Shown: positions 16,883 to 24,962 of the stretch, piece after piece
Layout: the number at the start of each line of letters is the position of its first letter
Position numbering within the stretch: position 1 is the first letter of the stretch
From: Cryobacterium sp. PAMC25264
GTDB taxonomy: Bacteria > Actinomycetota > Actinomycetes > Actinomycetales > Microbacteriaceae
DNA length: 64,000 bases
Assembly: GCF_019443325.1 (NCBI RefSeq)
Contig: NZ_CP080383.1
Span: 2,170,001 to 2,234,000 of the forward strand
Direction: 5' to 3'
Made by a program: the position numbers and the translations under genes
Notes under the pieces: model-generated
Database searches by the model: none
Seen by the model: the letters and a program-made list of their open reading frames with translations, nothing else
Told to the model about the DNA's origin: nothing

Positions 16883-18385
16883 TCAGGCGCGGGCGGTGTT
16901 CTTCTGCGCCGCCTTCTTGGCCGCGTTCTTGGGCGGCAGCAGGGTGTTGGCCTCGTCGAGCGACATTCCGTTGGTCTCGGGCACCTTGGTGAGCACGAAG
17001 AGGAACGACAGCCCGGCGAAGAGGGCGTACATGCCGTAGGTGAGCGGCAGGGACAGCGCTGCCATGGGCGGGAACGTGACCGTGATCAGGAAGTTCGCGA
17101 TCCACTGTGCGGCAGCGGCCAGGCCGAGCGCCTTGGCACGGATGGTGTTGGGGAAGATCTCACCCAGCAGCACCCAGACGACCGGACCCCACGAGGCGCC
17201 GAAGGAGATCACGAAGACGTTCGCCGCGACGAGGGCGATCGGGCCCCAGGCGCCGGGCAGGGCGAGTTCGCCGTCTGTCATGACTGACTGGCTGAACGCG
17301 ATGGCCATGGTGGCCAGTGACACGGTCATGCCGATGGAGCCGGTGAGCAGGATGGGCCGGCGGCCGATCCGGTCGACCAGGGCGATGGCCACCAGGGTGA
17401 CCAGGATGTTCGTGACCGACGTGGCCACCGAGATGGCCAGCGAGCTGGACTCCTCGAAGCCCACGGCGCTCCACAGGGTGGTCGAGTAGTAGAAGATCAC
17501 GTTGATGCCCACGAACTGCTGGAACACCGACAGGGTGATGCCGATCCAGACGATGGGCTTGAGGCCGAAGACCGGTCCGCGCAGCGTGCCGGTGCGCTTG
17601 GCCTTGAGGTCCTCGTCGATCGACTTCTTCATGTCGCGGATCTCCCGGTCCACGTCGCCGTTCGGCCAGACCTTGGCGAGCACCTCGCGGGCCTTCGGCT
17701 CCTTGTCGTGCAGTACCAAGTACCGCGGCGACTCCGGCAGCAGGAGCGCGATCACGCCGTAGATGAGCGCCGGGATGGCGCTGACCAGGAACATCCAGCG
17801 CCAGGCCTCCAGACCCCACCAGAAGATCTCGCTGGCCCCGCCGGCCGTGGTGGCGAACACGGCGTCGGAGAGCAGGGCGGCGAAGATGCCGATGGTGATC
17901 GCCAGCTGCTGCAGCGAGCCGAGGCGACCGCGCATCTGCCGGGGCGAGATCTCGGCGATGTAGGCCGGGGCGACCACGGAGGCCAGCCCGATGCCGACAC
18001 CGCCGAGCACCCGCCAGACGATGAGGTCGACGACGCCGAAGGCGAGCCCGGAACCCACCGAGCTGGCGAAGAAGACGATCGCGCCCACGAGCATCACGGG
18101 GATGCGTCCGAACCTGTCGGCCAGGCGTCCGCCGAGGAAGGCTCCGGTCGCGGCGCCGAGCAGGGCGCTGGCCACGGCGAAACCGGTGATGGCCTCGGTG
18201 AGGCCGAATTGGCCCTTGATGGCTTCGACCGCGCCGTTGATCACGGAGGAATCGAATCCGAAGAGGAAGCCGCCGAACGCACCGGCGATGGCCAGCGCGA
18301 TGACCTTCCGGTTCGTGCCGGGGGCAACCCCGGACTGATTACCTGTTGACGGCCCGTTTCCTGACGGTTTCGTCGTCTTGCTCAT
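16883..18385 (-). CDS. Major facilitator superfamily sugar porter
   Basis: 500 aa with 12 predicted membrane segments. Sugar porter signatures are present: GGFLFGFDSSVINGA, GRLADRFGRIPVM, PESPRYLVLHDKEPKA after helix 6, DRIGRRPILL, and PETNGMSLDE after helix 12. It should be a proton-coupled or facilitative importer of a hexose, pentose or polyol; the substrate is unknown. I start at the ATG 18385 because GGGAGA lies seven bases upstream; a TTG two codons earlier is the alternative. The divergent DUF429 gene shares the roughly 100-bp upstream region, which holds an inverted repeat GAAGAGC-N8-GCTCTTC (18433-18454). Confidence 0.9.
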   Translation of the reverse strand: MSKTTKPSGNGPSTGNQSGVAPGTNRKVIALAIAGAFGGFLFGFDSSVINGAVEAIKGQFGLTEAITGFAVASALLGAATGAFLGGRLADRFGRIPVMLVGAIVFFASSVGSGLAFGVVDLIVWRVLGGVGIGLASVVAPAYIAEISPRQMRGRLGSLQQLAITIGIFAALLSDAVFATTAGGASEIFWWGLEAWRWMFLVSAIPALIYGVIALLLPESPRYLVLHDKEPKAREVLAKVWPNGDVDREIRDMKKSIDEDLKAKRTGTLRGPVFGLKPIVWIGITLSVFQQFVGINVIFYYSTTLWSAVGFEESSSLAISVATSVTNILVTLVAIALVDRIGRRPILLTGSIGMTVSLATMAIAFSQSVMTDGELALPGAWGPIALVAANVFVISFGASWGPVVWVLLGEIFPNTIRAKALGLAAAAQWIANFLITVTFPPMAALSLPLTYGMYALFAGLSFLFVLTKVPETNGMSLDEANTLLPPKNAAKKAAQKNTARA

Positions 18386-18486
18386 TGCCAATTCTCCCGT
18401 GTTCGCTGGTGATGCTGTCCTGTGGGCAGCCTGAAGAGCCTACGCCTGCTCTTCCCGTGTTCATCGCCGCATGCTATCTATGAGCC

Positions 18487-19386
18487 ATGACGCGATTCCT
18501 CGGGGTGGATCTGGCTTGGGCGGAAGGCACGGCGACGAAACCGGCGAACGAGAGCGGGCTGGCGTGCATCGACGAGACCGGCCGGGTGCTCGACGCGGGG
18601 TGGGCGCGCGGGATCGACGAGGTCGTTCACTGGGTGCAGTCCGTGGCCGAACCCGGGTCGGTGTTGGCGGTGGATGCGCCGTTGGTGGTGAACAACCCGG
18701 CCGGCATGCGGGACTGCGAGAAGGAGACCGGCTCCCGGTACGGCCGCTGGAAGGTGTCGGCCAACGCCTCGAACCAGGCTCTGCCGCGACTGGGCGGCGT
18801 CACCCTGCGCGGCCGGCTCGAACAGCTCGGCTGGGCCTACACCGACGGGCTCGACCCGGTCGCCGCGCACACGTCGAGTTTCTTCGAGTGCTATCCGTAC
18901 ACGACCCTGGTGGGCGCCGCGGAGTTCGGCTACGACGCCGTGCGGCCGCGGTACAAGCGGATGGGGTCGGCGTTGCCGATAGTCGAACGCCGAGCCGCCA
19001 GGGCCGTCGTGTGCGACGACCTCATCGAACGGATGTGGCGACTCGGCACGGCCACTCCCCCGCTGGACCTGAGCACACACGAGGCCACCGACCGGTTGGT
19101 GACCGAGCCGACGCCCCTTTCCGATGCGGCGTACAAGCACCGCGAGGATCTCATCGACGCCCTGCTGAGCGCCTGGACGGCCTCGCTCTGGCACCGGCAC
19201 GGTGTGGCGCGCAGCCAGGTGCTCGGCGCGGCCGACCCGCTGGTGGTCGACGGCCGCCGGGGCACCATCATCGCGCCGGCCCGGCCGGAGCAGCGCCGCG
19301 GCGAGGACCGGGAGCGGGCGATAGCGCTGGCAGCGACCGCGGGTGTCAGCGCACCGGCAGCCAGCGCCCCTTCACCCGTTCGGTGA
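18487..19386 (+). CDS. DUF429 domain protein
   Basis: 299 aa. The start MTRFLGVDLAWAEG and the segment VLAVDAPLVVNN are the acidic motifs of DUF429, a family with a predicted RNase H-like fold and nuclease-like acidic residues; FFECYPYTT and the late KHREDLIDALLSAWTA also fit. No biochemical role is established. TATCTA ends six bases before the ATG, and there is no clear ribosome-binding site. The 3' end overlaps the end of a convergent small gene by 41 bp. Confidence 0.85.
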   Translation: MTRFLGVDLAWAEGTATKPANESGLACIDETGRVLDAGWARGIDEVVHWVQSVAEPGSVLAVDAPLVVNNPAGMRDCEKETGSRYGRWKVSANASNQALPRLGGVTLRGRLEQLGWAYTDGLDPVAAHTSSFFECYPYTTLVGAAEFGYDAVRPRYKRMGSALPIVERRAARAVVCDDLIERMWRLGTATPPLDLSTHEATDRLVTEPTPLSDAAYKHREDLIDALLSAWTASLWHRHGVARSQVLGAADPLVVDGRRGTIIAPARPEQRRGEDRERAIALAATAGVSAPAASAPSPVR

Positions 19387-19636
19387 CCAGCCAGGTCACC
19401 GGGGCGGCCACCCGCCGGGTCGTCGCCACGACGTGCTCCCCGATGGCCAGCGCCAGGTCGCCGTCGTCGGCGGTGAACCGCACGGTGGCGCGGGCCGAGC
19501 CGGCCACCACGGCCAGGTCGGAGGCCTCAACGCTCGTGAGTTCCGCGGCGGCGGCGGCGGCAGCGGGCAGCACGGCATCCGGCCGCACCCCCGGCTGCAG
19601 GGCCCCGATGGTCATGGTCACACGATACGACGGCAT
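19346..19636 (-). CDS. Hypothetical protein of 96 aa
   Basis: I do not recognise this family. From the ATG at 19636 the protein begins MPSYRVTMTIGALQPG and continues with an Ala-rich helix, then alternating beta-like segments (LAVVAGSARATVRFTADDGD, HVVATTRRVA). There are no cysteines, signal peptide or membrane helix. TACGCT ends exactly six bases before the ATG, which supports real expression and this start over the upstream one at 19669. It overlaps the 3' end of the DUF429 gene on the other strand by 41 bp. Confidence 0.6.
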   Translation of the reverse strand: MPSYRVTMTIGALQPGVRPDAVLPAAAAAAAELTSVEASDLAVVAGSARATVRFTADDGDLALAIGEHVVATTRRVAAPVTWLVTERVKGRWLPVR

Positions 19637-19642
19637 CAGCCC

Positions 19643-19648
19643 AGCGTA
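19643..19648 (-). promoter_or_regulatory. Leaderless-type -10 element of the 96-aa gene
   Basis: TACGCT on the minus strand ends six bases before the ATG at 19636. Confidence 0.45.
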
Positions 19649-19682
19649 GGGCCGGCGCCGGATGCCCACGAGAGGCTGCGAG

Positions 19683-20792
19683 CTAGAAGCGGATGTCCTG
19701 CCGGGACCTGGTCACCGTCGCCAGGACGTCGGGCAGCACCTCGACCCCGGTGCCCGGTCCGGTGGGTACCCGCAGGTGCCCGTCCTCGAGCACGAACGGG
19801 GCCGTGAGGTCCTGGGCGTAGTACCGGTCGGATGCCGAGGTGTCGCCGGGCAGCACGAAGTTCGGCAGGCCAGCCAGCGCCACATTCGCGGCGCGGCCGA
19901 TACCCGTCTCGAGCATCCCGCCGCACCAGACCGGTACGCCGTGCGCGGCCGCGACGTCGTGGATGCGCCGGGCCTCCAGGTAGCCGCCCACCCGCGACGG
20001 CTTGACGTTGATGATGCTGCAGGCGCCGAGGCGGATGGCCGCCGCCGCGTCCGCCGCCGACTCGATCGATTCGTCCAGGCAGACCGGGGTCTGGATGATC
20101 CGGGCCAGGGCCGCATGGCCGAGCAGGTCGCGTTCGTTCAGGGGCTGCTCGATCAGGAGCAGGTCGAACGGGTCCAGCCTGGCGAGGTGCCGGGCGTCCG
20201 CGAGGGTGTAGGCGGTGTTGGCGTCCACCTGCAGCAGCAGCTCGGGGCCGAACCGCTCCCGCACGGCGCGCACCGGGGCGAGGTCCCAACCCGGCTCGAT
20301 CTTGAGCTTGATGCGCAGGTAGCCCTGCGCGAGGTAGCCGGTCACGGCCTCCAGCAGCTCGTCGAGCGAGTCCATGATGCCCACCGAGACGCCGGCCGGC
20401 ACCCTGTCGTGGACCGCGCCGAGGTAGCCGCCGAAGGACTGCCCGGCCGTGCGCAGTTGGGCATCCAGGATCGCGGCCTCGAGCACGGCCTTGGACATCT
20501 GGTGGCCCTTCACCGGGGCGAGGGTGCGGCCGACGAGCTCGGCCGTGAGAGCATCGCCCGCGGCCTGCAGCCGGGGTATCAGGTGGTCGCGAATGACCAG
20601 GTCGCTCGCGTCGATGAACTCCGAGCTGTAGAGCGGGCGCACCTCGGCTGCGCACTCGGCCCAGCCCTCCGCATCGGCCGTCGACACGTGCACCAGGGTG
20701 ATCTCGCGTTCGGTGATCGTGCCGAACGAGGTGCGGAACGGCCGCACCAGCGGCAGGCTCACGCGGCGCAGCTCGATGTTCTCGATTCTCAT
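19683..20792 (-). CDS. menC: o-Succinylbenzoate synthase / N-succinylamino acid racemase (enolase superfamily)
   Basis: 369 aa, the size of the NSAR/OSBS (menC type 2) subfamily. Catalytic pieces are in order: KxK in RIKLKIEPG, metal ligands in LQVDANTAY, LIEQPL and CLDESI, and the second catalytic Lys in INVKPSRVGG, then WCGGMLETGIGRAANVALA. OSBS makes o-succinylbenzoate for menaquinone; the same fold racemises N-succinylamino acids, and the two cannot be separated here because no other men genes are nearby. TAGACT ends six bases before the ATG (leaderless pattern). It is divergent from the MpaB-like gene with 77 bp between. Confidence 0.85.
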   Translation of the reverse strand: MRIENIELRRVSLPLVRPFRTSFGTITEREITLVHVSTADAEGWAECAAEVRPLYSSEFIDASDLVIRDHLIPRLQAAGDALTAELVGRTLAPVKGHQMSKAVLEAAILDAQLRTAGQSFGGYLGAVHDRVPAGVSVGIMDSLDELLEAVTGYLAQGYLRIKLKIEPGWDLAPVRAVRERFGPELLLQVDANTAYTLADARHLARLDPFDLLLIEQPLNERDLLGHAALARIIQTPVCLDESIESAADAAAAIRLGACSIINVKPSRVGGYLEARRIHDVAAAHGVPVWCGGMLETGIGRAANVALAGLPNFVLPGDTSASDRYYAQDLTAPFVLEDGHLRVPTGPGTGVEVLPDVLATVTRSRQDIRF

Positions 20793-20798
20793 GAGCGG

Positions 20799-20804
20799 AG
20801 TCTA
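20799..20804 (-). promoter_or_regulatory. Leaderless-type -10 element of menC
   Basis: TAGACT on the minus strand ends six bases before the ATG at 20792. Confidence 0.45.
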
Positions 20805-20869
20805 GCCAGACGGAATTTGGGGGCGCATCCCCAGCCATCCGCCCGGATGCGTCGATTAGGGTTCGAAGA

Positions 20870-21817
20870 ATGAGTCGTTTTGCAGAGAGCAGGGTGGCCC
20901 GGGGCTTCGTGAACAGTTGGCGGTCGCACCTGCTGGTCACCCTCTCGGGCAATGACGAGGGCCGACCGGCCTGGGTGGGCACGATGGAGAAGGGCGACGA
21001 CGCCGGCTTCTTCGGACCGGGGTCGGCCTCCTGGGCCGTGCACGGCGGCATGGCCACCATGGTCGCCGGAATCCGCGCGCTGCTTATGCAGACCTTGCAC
21101 CCTGGCGCCATGGCGGGTGTGCACGACTGGTCGCGCTACCGGGAGGACCCGCTCGGCCGGCTCAGCGGCACCATCCAGTGGCTGGTCACCGTGACCTTCG
21201 CCGCCACCGAGCAGGCCGAGCAGGAGTCGGGGCGGGTGGGGAAGTTCCACGCCAGGGTCGCGGGCCGCTACGTCGACGCCCGCGGCGTCGAACGGGAATA
21301 CTCGGCCGGCGACCCCGAGCTCTTGTCCTGGGTGCATGTGGTCTTCACCGACGCCTTCCTGGCCAGCCACCGGCTCTGGGGCGGCCCGATCCCCGGCGGC
21401 GCCGACGCCTACGTGCGGGAGTGGGCCACGGCCGGCGAGCTCGTGGGGGTGCAGGACCCGCCCCGCTCGGACGCCGAGCTCGCCGCGCAGCTGAACGCCT
21501 TTTCCGGCGCCGGTGTGCTGATGGGCGGCGACCGTGTCGCCGAGGCGGTGCGATTCATCCGCAAGCCACCGCTCCGACGTGGCATGCTGCCGTTCTACCG
21601 CATCATGTTCGCCGGCGCCGTGGCCTCGATCCCGGTGGAGTACCGGCGGATGCTGGGCCTGCGCCGCAGCCCGTTCCCGGTGGTGTGGGCCACGGGCGCC
21701 GTGCTCGGCCTGGTGCGCGTGCTTCTCGGCGCCTCCTCGACCTCCGAAGACGCCGCCCGCGCCCGGATCAGCCGCCTGGAGTCCGCCGGTTCGGTTGCAG
21801 GTTCGGCCGGAGCGTGA
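20870..21817 (+). CDS. Oxygenase MpaB family protein (DUF2236)
   Basis: 315 aa helical protein. Family landmarks are the early GPGSASWAVHGGMATMVAG, LLMQTLHPGAMAGVHDWSRY, HVVFTDAFLASHRLWG and the late FYRIMFAGAVASIPVEYRRM. DUF2236 includes fungal MpaB and the latex-clearing protein relatives, b-heme oxygenases using conserved His residues (candidates are in LHPG and SHRLWG). The substrate is unknown. TAGGGT ends seven bases before the ATG. The last 50 bp overlap the 3' end of the convergent membrane-protein gene. Confidence 0.85.
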   Translation: MSRFAESRVARGFVNSWRSHLLVTLSGNDEGRPAWVGTMEKGDDAGFFGPGSASWAVHGGMATMVAGIRALLMQTLHPGAMAGVHDWSRYREDPLGRLSGTIQWLVTVTFAATEQAEQESGRVGKFHARVAGRYVDARGVEREYSAGDPELLSWVHVVFTDAFLASHRLWGGPIPGGADAYVREWATAGELVGVQDPPRSDAELAAQLNAFSGAGVLMGGDRVAEAVRFIRKPPLRRGMLPFYRIMFAGAVASIPVEYRRMLGLRRSPFPVVWATGAVLGLVRVLLGASSTSEDAARARISRLESAGSVAGSAGA

Positions 21818-22736
21818 CCGCGGTGGCGAGGGCCGCGGCAGCCACCAGGGCGGCCCCGAGGGCGAGAACCAGACCGCTCGGCCGCACGATCGACTCACCG
21901 GCGAGGGCCTGGCCGGTCACCAGCACCAACACCCCCAGGTAGAGACCCACCAGCACCCGCAGAACACCGCGGCGGGCGAGCGGATGCGCCAGCAGGGTGA
22001 TCCGTCGTCCCAGGACTTCCAGCAGCAGGGCCACCAGCGGCAGCACCTGCAGGGCGTGCATGCCCACGAAGTGCGGGATCCGCAGGTCACCGGCCACCGT
22101 GCTCCAGCCGAGCACCGGCAAGCCGGGCCCGCCATCGGCGACCCCCACGGTGTGCGCGCCCACGATGCCCTGGTAGTCGTCGAGCTGGGTCGCGGTGGGC
22201 CCGGTCATCAGGAAAGCCAGGCCCATGCCGACGAGGGCGATGATCAGGCCGGAGCGGACGGCCAGGGCCCTGGCCGGGTCACCGAGGTCGGCACGGAACA
22301 GCAGAACCGCGATGGGCACCGCGGCGACCCAGACCGTGACGATCGATGCCGCCATCACCGACCACAGGGCCGCGTGGAACGGGGTCGAGACGTTGAAGTG
22401 GCTCGTGAGGCCGCCGGCCGCGGCGCCCACGATGATCACCATCTCCACGAGCAGGAAGACCGCGGCCGCCGTGCCGGCCCACCAGGCCAGGCGACGACGG
22501 CGAGCGAACGTGCCGGGCAGCAGCCCGATCAGCCAGGACAGGGTCACCGCGTAGATGCCCACCGAGAGCGCGAACTTGAGCGGCTTGGCCCAGAGCGGCG
22601 CGCCCGTGACCGTGCGTGGATCGACGAAGAGGCCGATGAGTGCGACGACAGCGAGGCCGGCCATGGCCAGGGCCAGCCAGAGCAGCGGGCGATGCCAGCG
22701 GATGGCCGGGGGCGCGGGGGTCATGGCGGTGCTCAT
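21768..22736 (-). CDS. Hypothetical multi-pass membrane protein cotranscribed with a MerR regulator
   Basis: 322 aa with about eight or nine hydrophobic helices (LLWLALAMAGLAVVALIGLF, FALSVGIYAVTLSWLIGLLP, AVFLLVEMVIIVGAAAGG and so on) and short loops; HFNVSTPFHAALWS and IPHFVGMHALQVLP carry conserved-looking His residues within or near helices. I do not recognise a named family. The ATG overlaps the MerR stop by four bases (ATGA), so it is translated from the MerR mRNA and is probably what that regulator controls. It overlaps the MpaB-like gene tail by 50 bp. Confidence 0.75.
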   Translation of the reverse strand: MSTAMTPAPPAIRWHRPLLWLALAMAGLAVVALIGLFVDPRTVTGAPLWAKPLKFALSVGIYAVTLSWLIGLLPGTFARRRRLAWWAGTAAAVFLLVEMVIIVGAAAGGLTSHFNVSTPFHAALWSVMAASIVTVWVAAVPIAVLLFRADLGDPARALAVRSGLIIALVGMGLAFLMTGPTATQLDDYQGIVGAHTVGVADGGPGLPVLGWSTVAGDLRIPHFVGMHALQVLPLVALLLEVLGRRITLLAHPLARRGVLRVLVGLYLGVLVLVTGQALAGESIVRPSGLVLALGAALVAAAALATAVTLRPNLQPNRRTPGG

Positions 22737-23353
22737 CGCGGGCCTGGCGCGTAACGCGTCGAGGTGACGTGCTCCTGGGCGGCCCGACGCAGCCCGGCGA
22801 AGAGGGCGTCGCCGAGCACGGTGCCGATGACCACCATCTCGGTCTTCGACTCGCGGTCGTCTCGGACGTCGATCTCATCGAGGTCGGCCTCAGCCACGGC
22901 GAGCGCCGCCGCCGCATAGCCGGGCACCCAGCCGCTGAGGTCGGGCTGGCCGAGCTCGGCGAAGGTCTGCAGCACCCGGGCCGCGGCCAGCCGGCCGGGG
23001 TTCTCCGGTGACACGTGCCATCCGCTCAGCACCTCGTCGACCTGGGCAACGGCGTCGGCCGAGAGGGTGGCCGGGTCGATCAGCGGCGACACCGTGCGCT
23101 GGGCGACGTCGAAGGTGTGCGCGAGGCCCAGGTCGGAGTCGATGGCATCGATCACCTCGTGGGCATCGGCGACGCTGAGGCCGCCCACCTCGAGCAGCCC
23201 CCGGATGACGCGCAACCGGCGCAGGTGCTCTGGCCCGTACAGCGATTGGTTCGGGCCGCTCCTCTCCCCCGCCGGCAGCAGTCCCTCCCGGAGGTAGTAC
23301 TTGATGGTTGCCACGGGAATCCCGCTCGTGGCGCTCAGCTCTGCCATTCTCAT
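22733..23353 (-). CDS. MerR family transcriptional regulator
   Basis: 206 aa from the ATG at 23353. The N-terminal winged helix reads MRMAELSATSGIPVATIKYY, LREGLLPAG, SLYGPEHLRRLRVIRGLLEV, the standard MerR DNA-binding region; the C-terminal 130 residues, with no Cys-rich metal site, are a helical sensor of unknown ligand. The start is fixed by the minus-strand TACACT ending six bases upstream; a longer reading to 23383 would run through the promoter and operator. A perfect inverted repeat covers the -10, so autoregulation is likely. It is coupled to a membrane-protein gene and divergent from a SulP transporter. Confidence 0.9.
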   Translation of the reverse strand: MRMAELSATSGIPVATIKYYLREGLLPAGERSGPNQSLYGPEHLRRLRVIRGLLEVGGLSVADAHEVIDAIDSDLGLAHTFDVAQRTVSPLIDPATLSADAVAQVDEVLSGWHVSPENPGRLAAARVLQTFAELGQPDLSGWVPGYAAAALAVAEADLDEIDVRDDRESKTEMVVIGTVLGDALFAGLRRAAQEHVTSTRYAPGPR

Positions 23354-23354
23354 A

Positions 23355-23389
23355 CGGATAGTGTAACTATCCGATAGTGTCACTGTCTA
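23355..23389 (-). promoter_or_regulatory. MerR promoter with perfect inverted-repeat operator
   Basis: CGGATAGT-GTA-ACTATCCG (plus-strand 23355-23373) is an 8-bp perfect inverted repeat with a 3-bp centre. It overlaps the minus-strand -10 TACACT (23360-23365); TAGACA (23384-23389) stands 18 bp further out as a -35-like hexamer. GATAGTGTAAC and GATAGTGTCAC recur with a 16-bp period (23357 and 23373), giving a second half-site-like copy. Confidence 0.65.
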
Positions 23390-23429
23390 TAGCTGAGATC
23401 GGCGACTCGGCGCATCCGGCCCCTGCGAT

Positions 23430-23435
23430 TACAGT
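23430..23435 (+). promoter_or_regulatory. Leaderless-type -10 element of the SulP gene
   Basis: TACAGT ends six bases before the GTG at 23442, with no ribosome-binding site in between. Confidence 0.45.
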
Positions 23436-23441
23436 TGCACA

Positions 23442-24953
23442 GTGCCCCAACGCCCCACCCCCGCCACCAGCTCCGCCACCGCGTCCATCCCCACCCCGCC
23501 CACCGTGCGTGCCACGCTGCGCAGCCCGAAGGCGCTCAGCGTCGAGGTGCTCGCCGGCGTCGTGACCACCCTGGCGCTCATCCCCGAGGTGATCTCGTTC
23601 TCGATCATCGCCGGAGTCGACCCCAAGGTCAGCCTCATCGCCTCCGTCGTGCTGGCCGTGTCGATGTCGTTCCTCGGCGGCCGCTCGGCCATGATCACGG
23701 CCGCGGCCGGCGCCGTCGCCCTCGTGGTCGCCCCGCTCGTGAAGGACCACGGCGTCGAGTACCTGCTGCCCGCGGTGCTGCTGGCCGGACTCGTGCAGAT
23801 CCTCTTCGGTGTCACGGGCCTGGCCCGGCTGATGCGCTTCATCCCCCGGTCGGTGATGATCGGCTTCGTCAACGCGCTGGGCATCCTGATCTTCGTCGCC
23901 CAGGTGCCGCATCTCGTGAACGTGCCCTGGCTGGTCTACCCCCTGTTCGCCCTCACAGTGCTGATCGTGCTCGGCCTGCCCCGGTTCACCAAGGTCGTGC
24001 CCGCGCCCCTCGTGTCCATCGTGGTCGTCACCGCGATCGCCATGCTCGCCCACCTCGCCGTGCCCACCGTCGGCGACCAGGGCGACGTCTCCGGCGGTCT
24101 GCCCGGCATCACCCCGCTCCTCGTACCGCTGAACCTGGAGACCCTGCAGATCATCTGGCCCACCGCCCTGAGCGTCGCGTTCGTGGGACTGGTGGAGACC
24201 CTCCTCACCGCCAAGCTCGTCGACGACATCACCGACACCCGCTCGGCCAAGGGCCGGGAGGCCTGGGCCCTCGGCATCGCCAATATGCTGGCGGGACTCT
24301 ACGGCGGCATCGCCGGCTGCGCCATGATCGGCCAGACCGTCGTGAACGTGAAGCTCGGCCGGGCCCGCACCCGCATCTCCACCTTCGTCGCGGGGGTCTT
24401 CCTGCTGCTGCTGGTCACCGCGCTAAGCGGCCTCATGGAGCAGATCCCCATGGTGGCCCTAGCGGCCGTGATGATGATCGTGGCCATCACCACCGTCAAC
24501 TGGCACAGCGTGCGCCCGGCGACGCTCAAGCGGATGCCCGTGCCCGAGACCGTCGTGATGGTCATCACCGTCGCCGTCGTCGTGGCCACCCACAACCTGG
24601 CCATCGGCATCGCGGCGGGCGTGGTGCTGGCCATGGTGCTCTTCGCCCGGCGGGTGGCGCACGTAGTGACGGTGGAGCGGGTTCTCGCCGGCGATGGCCT
24701 GTCGGTGCGCTACGCGGTGAGCGGCCCGCTGTTCTTCGGCAGCAGCAACGACCTCGTCGAGCAGTTCTCCTACGGTGTCGATCCCGCGGTGGTCGACGTC
24801 GACCTCGCCCAGGCGCAGATCTGGGACGCGTCGACGGTGGCCGTGCTCGACTCGGTGGAGACCAAGTACCGCCAACACGGCGCCACCGTCACCTTCCACG
24901 GGCTCGACGAGCGCAGCCGGGCCATGCACGGCCGGCTCACCGGGCAGCTGTAG
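23442..24953 (+). CDS. SulP family inorganic anion transporter with C-terminal STAS domain
   Basis: 503 aa, GTG start. Ten or more hydrophobic segments include the SulP-type opening LSVEVLAGVVTTLALIPEVI and the conserved NxxxGxxGGxxGCAMIGQT segment (NMLAGLYGGIAGCAMIGQT). The last 100 residues form a STAS domain (SVRYAVSGPLFFGSSNDLVE; VDVDLAQAQIWDASTVAVLD). The family transports sulfate, bicarbonate, molybdate or dicarboxylates. Divergent transcription from the MerR gene with a shared region containing the operator suggests common control. TACAGT six bases before the GTG supports leaderless initiation. It converges with the M18 gene with a 9-bp gap. Confidence 0.9.
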   Translation: MPQRPTPATSSATASIPTPPTVRATLRSPKALSVEVLAGVVTTLALIPEVISFSIIAGVDPKVSLIASVVLAVSMSFLGGRSAMITAAAGAVALVVAPLVKDHGVEYLLPAVLLAGLVQILFGVTGLARLMRFIPRSVMIGFVNALGILIFVAQVPHLVNVPWLVYPLFALTVLIVLGLPRFTKVVPAPLVSIVVVTAIAMLAHLAVPTVGDQGDVSGGLPGITPLLVPLNLETLQIIWPTALSVAFVGLVETLLTAKLVDDITDTRSAKGREAWALGIANMLAGLYGGIAGCAMIGQTVVNVKLGRARTRISTFVAGVFLLLLVTALSGLMEQIPMVALAAVMMIVAITTVNWHSVRPATLKRMPVPETVVMVITVAVVVATHNLAIGIAAGVVLAMVLFARRVAHVVTVERVLAGDGLSVRYAVSGPLFFGSSNDLVEQFSYGVDPAVVDVDLAQAQIWDASTVAVLDSVETKYRQHGATVTFHGLDERSRAMHGRLTGQL

Positions 24954-24962
24954 AGCGAGCGG

